Assembly (NCBI GenBank): GCA_949285535.1
Contig: CASDZP010000016.1
Coordinates: 1-33,812, forward strand
Direction of reading: 5' to 3'
DNA from: an uncultured Alistipes sp.
GTDB lineage: Bacteria; Bacteroidota; Bacteroidia; Bacteroidales; Rikenellaceae
Length of the DNA stretch: 33,812 nucleotides
The stretch's first letter is position 1. Every line of letters begins with the position of its first letter. The position numbers and the translations under genes are program-made. The notes under the pieces are model-generated. The model saw nothing but the letters and a program-made list of their open reading frames with translations, ran no database searches and was not told the origin of the DNA. Shown piece after piece: positions 26,851-33,812 of the stretch.

Positions 26851-29742
26851 TTAACCGCAGATACTTTTATATTCACACATCGAGCAGTTATCGGACTCTG
26901 AGTCGCACCTCAAAAACGGTGTTTCGACGGACAGAATCTCCTCGACCACCCTTTCGAGTTCCTGTAAAAACTCCTCCTCGTATTCGGATATCGAATGCAC
27001 AGCCTGCTTGTCTATCACTACATCCGCCTCATACGACGGGTCGTTCATACTACGGGCATAATACAGCGCGGGTCTGACTTCGCCACCATTCATTTTTCGC
27101 CACATCAGGGCATAGAGCATCGATTGGAACGGCGGCAACATATATTTCGGAGAGCGCACCTCAAAAAGCTCCGACACCGTTTTTATTCCTGCCTTATATC
27201 GTCCGCCACTCTTGTAGTCAACAACCCTGACACCTTTTGTATCGAATCTGTCCACACGGTCTATACGTCCGTATATCGTCACTTTCCGCCCGTCTTTCAG
27301 CGCGAAAGACATCTCCACCGGACATTCCAGCCCGACAACAGACAACCCGCATGACGAATTGTCGGAAACGGAGAGGTCATAATCGAGAATCGCCTTGACA
27401 TACCCTTCTATGAATCGCACTTTCATACGCACGGTTGCAGCGAGTGTCTCGCCTTTTCTGTTATAGTGGTTTTCAAGAGCCGTTCTCACATAATCGGAGA
27501 TTCGCTTTTTATCTGCCGCCACCCGACGCAACAAAGAAACCCCGTCAGCCAAAGAAGAAGCGTCGGAATATATCTGTTCGAGGGAGTCATGAAATATTGA
27601 ACCGAGAGTCTTCTCGTCCATCTCTTCATCCACGCTGTCGAGAGACCTCACACCCTCGACATAGGACAGATAAAACTTATATGGGCAACGTATGTATGTA
27701 TATATCGACGACGGAGAGAATCTTCTCTTGCCGTCGGTAAAGTTTTTCAGAACATTCATCACCGCCTCGTCCTTTACCTTTGCTTCACGCTCGTTACGCA
27801 ACAGACCCACATTCAGCGATATGTTCAGATGTTCTATCTCGTGTCGGTGCGGCGATTCGATTTCGAGCTGACGAATAAATCGGCTCGGTTCACCTGTGCT
27901 TATACCGTCGGATGAGGAGTTATATACGATATCCACACGGCGGGCGCGTTGAAGCAGACGATAGAAATAGTATGAATACATCGCCTCATGATAACCTGAC
28001 GACGGCATACCGTATCCTGTTCGTAGTGAGGCAGGAATATATGAATCGCCCGACCCTTTCCCGGGGAAAGAGTCCTCACCGACGGATAGAATCAACACGT
28101 TTTCGAAATCGATGTTTCGGGTTTCGAGGATACCCATCACCTGCAAACCCATCAACGGCTCACCTTCGAAACTCATCTTGACGCTACTCAAATGGCGTCT
28201 CAACAGAGAGAGCACCACTTTCGCACTCAAATCTATATCGGGATGTTGCTGTCTGCACTCCGCCAGACTCTCCGAGAGCTCGGCTATCGCCTCCAATGTC
28301 TTGTATATCATCTGCCCCGTGACAGGGTCACCCTCGCACTCTTTCAAGACCGATTCCAACACGCCGCCGATATGTTCGGTCACCTCTGACTCGACAGCCT
28401 GTTTTGAGAAGAGCAGCTGCATTATGGTGTCCGAATTTTCACCGACAACCATGTCATAATCGACATATCCAATCGAGTCATCGACAATCTCGTCAGCCAA
28501 CCTGTCGAGACGTTCGGTCTCCTGCTGCGACAGTTGCTTTTTGACAAACGGGTGCGACACAATCCACAACACATCCTTATGGTAGAATGACGGCATGCCG
28601 TCATTGTTTTTCATATTGGCACGCAGCGATATGATACGTTCACACAACGCATGTACGGCACTTCCTTTCAGCAGATAACCGCCCGTGACATTGAGGATGG
28701 GTATCTGTTCGGGTATCGAATAGAGTACGGGCAAAAGCAGATTTTCATCTGTAAGCACAATCACCGTCTCCGTTCCGAGCCTTGTTCCCTTGGAGGCATG
28801 CTCGGCAAGACACTCGTTCAGAAACTCCGTCACATAACGACACTGCAATGCGTCCGATGGAGAGTTAACGATGTTTATCTTTTTGGGGCTCGCGAAATTA
28901 TCTCGGCTGAACGAAGAGGCGTCATCACCGAAAGCAGAAATATTCTCACGCATGAAAAGCCCCGCTTCCTGTGTGGTATCTTTAAGATAATAGTTGTCCG
29001 CATCCCAAAAGAAGAGCGTCTCTTTGGCGTCTTTCCTTATCGCCGAAAATATTATCTTCTCCGCGCGTGACAACGCGTTGAATCCCACTACCGCCCATCT
29101 GGAGTCGATATACTCCTGCGGCAGTTCGCCACCCTGTTGCAGATGTTCGGCGGCGGCTCTGTATATCATGCCCGTGTAACCTATTCCGAGCTTTGCGAGC
29201 CGCTCTTTAAACTCGTTATATATTGTTTCAAGTGTACGCCACACCTCGAGAAACGCTTTTTTCTGACCTGACACGCCCCCCGCCACGGAACTCCAGAAAC
29301 GCTCCACCAATTCGCGTTCGGCATCCGACAGATAGTCGAAACGCGCCTCTATCTCCTTTATGTCCGTGATGTTTACAAAAAGTTTCGAGGCATCGACCAT
29401 ATAGTTGTCGATTGAGTCGAAATCCGCCAACAACATTCCGCCCCACTGATAGAAGCGGTCGAAAGAGTCTTTATGATATTTGGCGTAAACCGAATATAGT
29501 TCCACCAGCAGTTTGAGCTGTTCTCCTTTTTCGAGGCCTGTAATCCTCTTGGCAATCATGTCAACAGACAGATACTCAGGCTGCCAAATGGGGGCGTCAC
29601 CCAATAGGGATGCCGTCTCCTTGTCGAAAAAGATACGGGAACGCTTACCGGGAAGAACAATCTTTACATCGGAAAGCTCAGTTCCATACTTACGATAAAG
29701 CTCCGTTACGGTCTCATTTATAAAGCTCTTTGCTGTGGACAT
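26851..29742 (-). CDS. AddB-like PD-(D/E)XK nuclease
   Basis: The 963-residue protein resembles the AddB/RexB-type subunit of a double-strand-break-processing helicase-nuclease. The N-terminus (VLPGKRSRIFFDK) resembles an inactivated helicase domain without a proper Walker A. The C-terminal nuclease domain opens with SPSSIYTYIRCPYKFYLSY and contains the catalytic VVDYKSG near residue 840 and the QxxxY-like QSMLYAL. The first Cys (near 695) and the terminal C-x2-C-x5-C (953, 956, 962) match the AddB iron-sulfur clamp. The expected AddA/RecB-like helicase partner is not in the window. ATG 29742; a near-consensus -7 box (TATCTTTA on the minus strand) is at 29766-29773. Confidence 0.85.
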   Translation of the reverse strand: MSTAKSFINETVTELYRKYGTELSDVKIVLPGKRSRIFFDKETASLLGDAPIWQPEYLSVDMIAKRITGLEKGEQLKLLVELYSVYAKYHKDSFDRFYQWGGMLLADFDSIDNYMVDASKLFVNITDIKEIEARFDYLSDAERELVERFWSSVAGGVSGQKKAFLEVWRTLETIYNEFKERLAKLGIGYTGMIYRAAAEHLQQGGELPQEYIDSRWAVVGFNALSRAEKIIFSAIRKDAKETLFFWDADNYYLKDTTQEAGLFMRENISAFGDDASSFSRDNFASPKKINIVNSPSDALQCRYVTEFLNECLAEHASKGTRLGTETVIVLTDENLLLPVLYSIPEQIPILNVTGGYLLKGSAVHALCERIISLRANMKNNDGMPSFYHKDVLWIVSHPFVKKQLSQQETERLDRLADEIVDDSIGYVDYDMVVGENSDTIMQLLFSKQAVESEVTEHIGGVLESVLKECEGDPVTGQMIYKTLEAIAELSESLAECRQQHPDIDLSAKVVLSLLRRHLSSVKMSFEGEPLMGLQVMGILETRNIDFENVLILSVGEDSFPGKGSGDSYIPASLRTGYGMPSSGYHEAMYSYYFYRLLQRARRVDIVYNSSSDGISTGEPSRFIRQLEIESPHRHEIEHLNISLNVGLLRNEREAKVKDEAVMNVLKNFTDGKRRFSPSSIYTYIRCPYKFYLSYVEGVRSLDSVDEEMDEKTLGSIFHDSLEQIYSDASSLADGVSLLRRVAADKKRISDYVRTALENHYNRKGETLAATVRMKVRFIEGYVKAILDYDLSVSDNSSCGLSVVGLECPVEMSFALKDGRKVTIYGRIDRVDRFDTKGVRVVDYKSGGRYKAGIKTVSELFEVRSPKYMLPPFQSMLYALMWRKMNGGEVRPALYYARSMNDPSYEADVVIDKQAVHSISEYEEEFLQELERVVEEILSVETPFLRCDSESDNCSMCEYKSICG

Positions 29743-29852
29743 TTCTCAAAGACGATTTTTATCCGTAAAGATAATATTTTTTATCTTTTCACAATTATTA
29801 TAATTGGTATGTCAAAAAAGGATTGTCACGCTTCATGTTAGATTGTTTTTAT

Positions 29853-29860
29853 TATTTTTG
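29853..29860 (+). promoter_or_regulatory. -7 box of the TolB-like lipoprotein gene
   Basis: TATTTTTG at 29853-29860 fits TAnnTTTG and lies about 70 bp before the start. No well-spaced -33 box is visible. Confidence 0.45.
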
Positions 29861-29930
29861 TAAAAGCATGAGACGTTTTCCACACAAGGCTCCCGCCATT
29901 TTCGTCTCTCAATTTAAATACGGTTACCGC

Positions 29931-30995
29931 ATGCTTTTAAAAATGAGATACATATTAGTGGCACTGTTCACTCTGCTGACCACCTCCTGCATGAGTGAAT
30001 ATGCCAATGACTATAAAGGTGGATTCATACACCTCACCACCCCGACAGACGGTGTAGTCGAGGCGGAATCGCAGTCGGTGGACATACCCGAAAGGGTCTC
30101 CTCTTTTTCAAAGATGTTCATAGCAAAGAACACGTTGATGATGTTCAACGACAACGGCAAATCGTTCTACGACGCTTACACCTTACCGAATCTGCGGTTC
30201 ATCGACAACCTCGGCAAGAGAAAAGATTTGGACGGATTCCATATCGCGCCATATCCGAGCAGCATACATGTAACAGGCGACAGATTCGAGATATTGGACA
30301 ACGGATATATTGACAGCATCGACATCCATTACAGCGAGCTGGAGGTACTCGGACGCACAAGGATAAAAGGACCGACACGTGAGCTGGCATGCTTCACCAT
30401 ACTCGACACAACCCTATTCGCAATAACTCCCGACCCTGGGCTGTTTTCACAAAAAAGCTCCGACCCGCTCGACGATTGCGAGATAATGATTGTGAACCGA
30501 TATAATGGTTCTGTAACAAAGACAGGCGAGTTTCCGCCCGTAATGAGACAGAACGGCATCGAGACAGGCATTAAGGTAATGACCCCAAACACATCGTTGT
30601 GCCGTTTTGCGGTATTCTACTCGCTGCAAAAACAGCTCAAACTGATTGACTTCAACGGTGAAGTCCTTAAAAGCATAGCCATTGATGTTCCCCCTTATCT
30701 TAACTATGAAACGATGTCAGCATCAAACAACTGGGGAAACTATGTCTATTACACCGATTGCACATCTTCGGACAAGCATATCTACGCATTATGCAGAAAT
30801 GAATCACGAAAAAACTACAACACGGGGAAAGGCGCCGAAAAATCAGAGATACACGTTTTCGACTGGGACGGAAATTTCCTGAAGATAATAAAACTTGACG
30901 AACCGATAAGTTGTTTCACCGTAAGTGAAAGTTACGGCAAGATATACTGCCTATCCGCAAAATCACCGGATAAAATATCGGTATATTCATTGTGA
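29931..30995 (+). CDS. TolB-like six-bladed propeller lipoprotein (BF3164-like)
   Basis: The protein has about 354 residues. The lipoprotein signal MRYILVALFTLLTTSC begins at 29943 or, with four more residues, at 29931; the frame is open to 29823 but those residues precede the signal peptide. Propeller-like strand repeats are seen (SSFSKMFIAKNTLMMFN, FTILDTTLFAITPDP, EIHVFDWDGNFLKIIKL, GKIYCLSA). The pattern fits the Bacteroidota TolB-like/BF3164 lipoprotein family, whose function is unknown. It is not clearly related to the propeller pair at 20.8-24.1 kb. A DUF456 gene follows 135 bp downstream on the same strand. Confidence 0.7.
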   Translation: MLLKMRYILVALFTLLTTSCMSEYANDYKGGFIHLTTPTDGVVEAESQSVDIPERVSSFSKMFIAKNTLMMFNDNGKSFYDAYTLPNLRFIDNLGKRKDLDGFHIAPYPSSIHVTGDRFEILDNGYIDSIDIHYSELEVLGRTRIKGPTRELACFTILDTTLFAITPDPGLFSQKSSDPLDDCEIMIVNRYNGSVTKTGEFPPVMRQNGIETGIKVMTPNTSLCRFAVFYSLQKQLKLIDFNGEVLKSIAIDVPPYLNYETMSASNNWGNYVYYTDCTSSDKHIYALCRNESRKNYNTGKGAEKSEIHVFDWDGNFLKIIKLDEPISCFTVSESYGKIYCLSAKSPDKISVYSL

Positions 30996-31130
30996 CTGTA
31001 ACAGTATATTCAGGTGCGGTTTTGTATATCGCACAAACGTATGACAAACCGTCTCGACATAAACGAAACGGAAAGCGGAACAACAGTCCGACTTGAATTT
31101 TTATTTATTTAAATTGTAAAAAGCATTACC

Positions 31131-31607
31131 ATGGATATCTTTTTGACGGTACTTGCAGGCATCTGTATCGTTGTCGGTCTTATAGGCTGTTTTTTCCCGT
31201 TACTCCCGGGACCGATACTCTCTTATGGCGGTTTGCTTATTTTGTTGGCGACAGACATGCAACAGTTCACCACAACCGAACTGATTGTATGGGGTGCGCT
31301 TGTCGTTTTGGTGATGATACTCGACTACTTTGCCCCCGTTGTCGGCACGAAATACGGAGGTGGCGGCAAATGGGGAAATCGCGGGTGTATAATAGGCACA
31401 ATACTCGGAATATTTTTCATCCAACCTTGGGGTATAATCATATTCCCGTTTATAGGTGCAGTATTAGGCGAGAAATTAAGCGGCAAAAACTGGGATGACG
31501 CCGTGAAAGCCGGCATCGGCTCATTCATCGGATTCCTTTTCAGCGTACTGATAAAAGCAGTCCTTTGCGTTTACTTTCTTTACTGTTATTTTAATGCTAT
31601 TTTTTGA
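31131..31607 (+). CDS. DUF456 family membrane protein
   Basis: The 158-residue hydrophobic protein has about four membrane helices. The DUF456 pattern is clear: the N-terminal GLIGCFFPLLPGPILSYGGL, the LDYFAPVVGTKYGG motif, and the repeated Gly-rich GIFFIQPWGIIIFPFIGAVLGE helix. Function is unknown. Its last 25 codons and stop codon form the native arm of the locus D palindrome, so the mRNA would end in a very long hairpin. ATG at 31131 fits the family N-terminus. Confidence 0.9.
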   Translation: MDIFLTVLAGICIVVGLIGCFFPLLPGPILSYGGLLILLATDMQQFTTTELIVWGALVVLVMILDYFAPVVGTKYGGGGKWGNRGCIIGTILGIFFIQPWGIIIFPFIGAVLGEKLSGKNWDDAVKAGIGSFIGFLFSVLIKAVLCVYFLYCYFNAIF

Positions 31608-31693
31608 CAATCGGCTTTGTCAAAAAATAGCATTAAAATAACAGTAAAGAAAGTAAACGCAAAGGGCTGCTTTTATCAGTACGCTGAAAAGGA
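31534..31693. repeat. Long palindrome: inverted copy of the DUF456 gene 3' end (locus D)
   Basis: Native 31534-31610 and copy 31617-31693 are 77-nt reverse complements with one mismatch and a 6-nt loop. Weaker similarity continues outward to about 31710 (against native sequence down to about 31517), with differences that are mostly transitions. Confidence 0.95.
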
Positions 31694-31728
31694 ACTCGAT
31701 AAATAAGCTAAATGGCTACCATACAAGC

Positions 31729-31846
31729 TCTCCGAGATGTCTGCCGACGGCGTTACTTTGTCACTCGACAAAGTAACCAAAACGAGGGGGCACAGCCCCT
31801 TTTGACCATGTCACCCTCATTTGGCTCATTACTTTCATTGAAGTCA
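31729..31846 (-). mobile_element. Dispersed repeat element, copy D
   Basis: This full-length copy is in minus orientation. On the plus strand: CTCTCCGAG, GTCTGCCGACGGCG, the hairpin GTTACTTTGTC / GACAAAGTAAC (CACT loop), GGGGGCACAGCCCC, GACCATGTC, GGCTCATTAC and the end GAAGTCAGT. The DUF456 palindrome lies at the CTCCGAG end, as in the other copies. Bases 31847-31916 hold nothing recognisable. Confidence 0.87.
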
Positions 31847-31916
31847 GTATATTTTTTATAAGAGTAATGATAGCTGTATGAACCTCATCTCTCTAATTAA
31901 AACAAAACAATTTATT

Positions 31917-32981
31917 TTAATTCTTTACACACCTTATAGAACGTCCACACGATTTATAATAAGAATTGAATAAGGAAATCGATTGTTCATAGAAAAGCAT
32001 GACAACGCCAGCTTTAATCCCGTCATAAGAAGAAGCTGTCCAATAATTGCCACTAGTACCTTGTTCTTTCAAAGAGCCAGTAGAATCATTACGATAACCG
32101 ATAGCGGGTAATTCTAATGATGCGTTCCCATTTTTAAATATTTTATAACCATAATCACTTGCACTCCATCCGCCAGCATTTGTTTGCGTGGTATTATTTT
32201 TTAATGATAAAAATTCCTCTTGTGTAGGTACATGATAACCTAATGGACAAGGGTCATTAGATTCTAACCATGAAACATTTTGTGTAGGAGGATTTGTTTT
32301 GTCCCAATCAGTTACCGAAATTTCGGTACTAGGCCAAGACTTATTGCCAATATCCCACTGATAGAATCTACCATGCGATTTAGTCTTTATAGGATCATCT
32401 GCACATTCAGAAGGTAATTTTGTTGCAAATGTAGTTGTCCCCTCCAACCTACTTTTTGCCAAATTATATCTCATCCATTCAACACCTCCGATATTAACAG
32501 TCTGATTAGGATTGAAATCACAATTTTGCTTAACTGAAATTTTGATTGATGTTCCTTTATAAGTAATGGTAATCTCGTCAGGTCTTGTTACTCCAGTATC
32601 GTTTTCTGTGGTTGTTTTTACAATAACTTTATTCCCTGATACACTCGCTATAAACCAATCTTTACTTTGTGGAGAGACAGTCAATCCACTTGATATTGTA
32701 CCGTCATTTGTAGTACCGACAGTAACCGTAGCTGTCTGATTTGGCTGACCGTTTTCGAATACAATAGACGCAGGATTTAATGTGAGTTTTACAGGTGTCT
32801 GACTGACTGTCGCTGTCGCTCGGTTTACACCGTCTCGACCTTTCAAGGTTATTGTGGCGTTCGATGTTTCTTCATTGAATGTCAATGTTGATTTAAACGC
32901 GACTTTAAATGTACCAGTTGCTGAAAGTGAACTAACAGCATGCGCAGTCGTATTTGAACTTTGCTTTCGAGAATATCCCAT
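31917..32981 (-). CDS. BACON/FISUMP surface protein, 3' part after a frameshift
   Basis: The 354-residue frame ends in a FISUMP domain (WMRYNLAKSR, DPCPLGYHVPTQEEF, GNYWTASS, GRSIRCVKN), the Fibrobacter/Bacteroidota major paralogous domain of exported proteins. It is preceded by a BACON-type Ig-like domain (KDWFIASVSGNKVIVKTTTE). The apparent ATG 32981 lies mid-domain, and the protein clearly continues in another frame upstream, so this is the C-terminal portion of a larger gene. Base composition is more AT-rich than in the housekeeping genes. A role in carbohydrate or mucin binding at the surface is inferred from the domain class. Confidence 0.75.
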   Translation of the reverse strand: MGYSRKQSSNTTAHAVSSLSATGTFKVAFKSTLTFNEETSNATITLKGRDGVNRATATVSQTPVKLTLNPASIVFENGQPNQTATVTVGTTNDGTISSGLTVSPQSKDWFIASVSGNKVIVKTTTENDTGVTRPDEITITYKGTSIKISVKQNCDFNPNQTVNIGGVEWMRYNLAKSRLEGTTTFATKLPSECADDPIKTKSHGRFYQWDIGNKSWPSTEISVTDWDKTNPPTQNVSWLESNDPCPLGYHVPTQEEFLSLKNNTTQTNAGGWSASDYGYKIFKNGNASLELPAIGYRNDSTGSLKEQGTSGNYWTASSYDGIKAGVVMLFYEQSISLFNSYYKSCGRSIRCVKN

Positions 32982-33812
32982 ACAGAAGCTACAAACGTAC
33001 CGTTTGCCGATGTTAAACCGCCAATAACAGAGTACGAAGTCTTGTTCTCTACAAGAATACTTGTCTTTTTAGCTTGAACAACCGTAAACGAAGCGGCAAT
33101 GTTATCATCAATCGTTATGTCAAATGATGACGATATTTCAGTCGCTGTTGTATTCGCAGGAACGGTCAAGACAAATGAGTATGTATCGTTACTACCTGTC
33201 GGTTGTGATTTGATTGTAACTTTTGTTCCTGACGTTTTAGAAACAACCTTAATACGTCCACTACTTGCTGGGGCAGAAGTTTTAATGTTGACCGTATAAT
33301 CATACGCAACGCTGAACGCTTTGAGTATGTTTGTTTCAAAGACAGCAGGATTACCCGAGCCGTATGTAACATTTTGTATCGTTGCTGTAAAGTTTGCAAG
33401 TTGTGTTACCGTAAATGACTGCGAAGTCGTATTTTGACTTTCAAGTACGAATTGCCCCGTCGTATTTTGACTTTCAAGTACGAATTGCCCCGTGCGTTGT
33501 TCGGCATTGTTTGGAGCAACGGTTACACTCAATGACGTCCCGCTCGCATTGGTTTCAGTTCCGCCAACAGCAGGCGTAGTGGTAAGCCAACTTTGTGTAC
33601 TTTTAGAGACTTTCCATGAGGTAGAACCAGTTCCCGCTGACGTATTTACAACAAGCGAAACAGTAGCTCCGTTTTTGACTACATTTTTCAGTTTCAAAGA
33701 GTCTTCTTTCGAGACATTAAACACAACAGGAGATTGCTTTGTAACAAAAGAAACTTTATTACCGCCGTTCAAATTCATTGTTATCGTTGCACTCTGCGCC
33801 GCGTCATTGTAT
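32882..33812 (-). CDS. BACON-repeat surface protein, 5' part, truncated by the window edge
   Basis: This frame is open from the right window edge (33812) and so lacks its true start; the Met at 33778 is internal. It has Ig-like BACON repeats (TQSWLTTTPAVGG, NNAEQRTGQFVLESQNT, SQSFTVTQ) and contains a 33-bp tandem duplication. The meaningful sequence stops near 32980, where the reading shifts into the downstream frame; residues after SVWD are out of frame. One extra G in the GGG of TATGGGATA would restore one continuous gene reading SVWGYSRKQSS. Either a pseudogene, a phase-variable gene or a sequencing error. Confidence 0.7.
   Translation of the reverse strand, partial: YNDAAQSATITMNLNGGNKVSFVTKQSPVVFNVSKEDSLKLKNVVKNGATVSLVVNTSAGTGSTSWKVSKSTQSWLTTTPAVGGTETNASGTSLSVTVAPNNAEQRTGQFVLESQNTTGQFVLESQNTTSQSFTVTQLANFTATIQNVTYGSGNPAVFETNILKAFSVAYDYTVNIKTSAPASSGRIKVVSKTSGTKVTIKSQPTGSNDTYSFVLTVPANTTATEISSSFDITIDDNIAASFTVVQAKKTSILVENKTSYSVIGGLTSANGTFVASVWDILESKVQIRLRMLLVHFQQLVHLKSRLNQH
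33426..33491. repeat. Exact 33-bp tandem duplication inside the BACON repeat gene
   Basis: 33426-33458 and 33459-33491 are identical. They encode TGQFVLESQNT twice in a row, duplicating one beta-strand of a BACON domain. Being a multiple of three, it keeps the frame. Confidence 0.95.

Noticed and set aside
12828..31846. The palindromes as whole-genome-amplification fold-back artefacts
   Set aside because: Artefacts would not recur at the same end of the same repeat at four loci, and the arms carry independent mutations. Long-read confirmation is still worthwhile.

Overview
This window is a chromosomal segment of a Bacteroidota bacterium, most likely order Bacteroidales. The evidence is the repeated TAnnTTTG -7 promoter box with a TTTG/TTG box about 20 bp upstream, lipoproteins with Bacteroidota-type surface-export residues after the lipobox, BACON and FISUMP domains, and the gene families present (PS-10/S37 peptidase, TolB-like propeller lipoproteins, AddB-like nuclease). 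Family or genus cannot be settled from the sequence alone. There is no integrase, transposase, phage module or CRISPR array.

Layout. 1-5.2 kb, all minus strand: recG preceded by a TonB-like energy transducer, then fabI preceded by a Bax-inhibitor-1 membrane protein. 5.5-8.4 kb, plus: thiC-tyrS, closed by a strong terminator. 8.6-12.8 kb, minus: dnaG-priA, a replication/restart pair. 13.4-15.9 kb, plus: tRNA-Leu(GAG), a secreted S37 peptidase, prmA. 16.3-19.1 kb, plus: thrS and infC; infC starts at ATT behind a perfect Shine-Dalgarno. 19.2-20.2 kb, minus: bioB, convergent with infC. 20.8-24.1 kb, plus: two related beta-propeller lipoproteins, the first carrying a metzincin zinc-protease motif. 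24.2-25.2 kb, minus: alpha/beta-hydrolase lipoprotein. 25.2-26.0 kb: a heptanucleotide tandem array and a repeat element. 26.0-29.7 kb, minus: FKBP-type isomerase lipoprotein and an AddB-like nuclease. 29.9-31.6 kb, plus: TolB-like lipoprotein and a DUF456 membrane protein. 31.9-33.8 kb, minus: a frameshifted BACON/FISUMP surface protein that runs off the right edge.

The main discovery candidate is a dispersed repeat of about 118 bp present four times (13.0, 16.0, 25.7 and 31.8 kb). It is GC-rich, folds into conserved hairpins and carries a conserved mini-ORF. At every copy the same end of the element is joined, through a short unconserved linker, to a 61-102 bp inverted copy of the neighbouring chromosomal DNA. 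The element is thus followed by a long, nearly perfect palindrome whose other arm is the native gene end: dnaG promoter and start, thrS promoter, the FKBP 3' end with terminator, and the DUF456 3' end. The copied DNA differs at each locus but the polarity is constant. This suggests an element whose insertion involves fold-back (snap-back) DNA synthesis of its flank, or one that acquires such flanks afterwards. I know of no named family with this architecture; that judgement is from memory, without a search.
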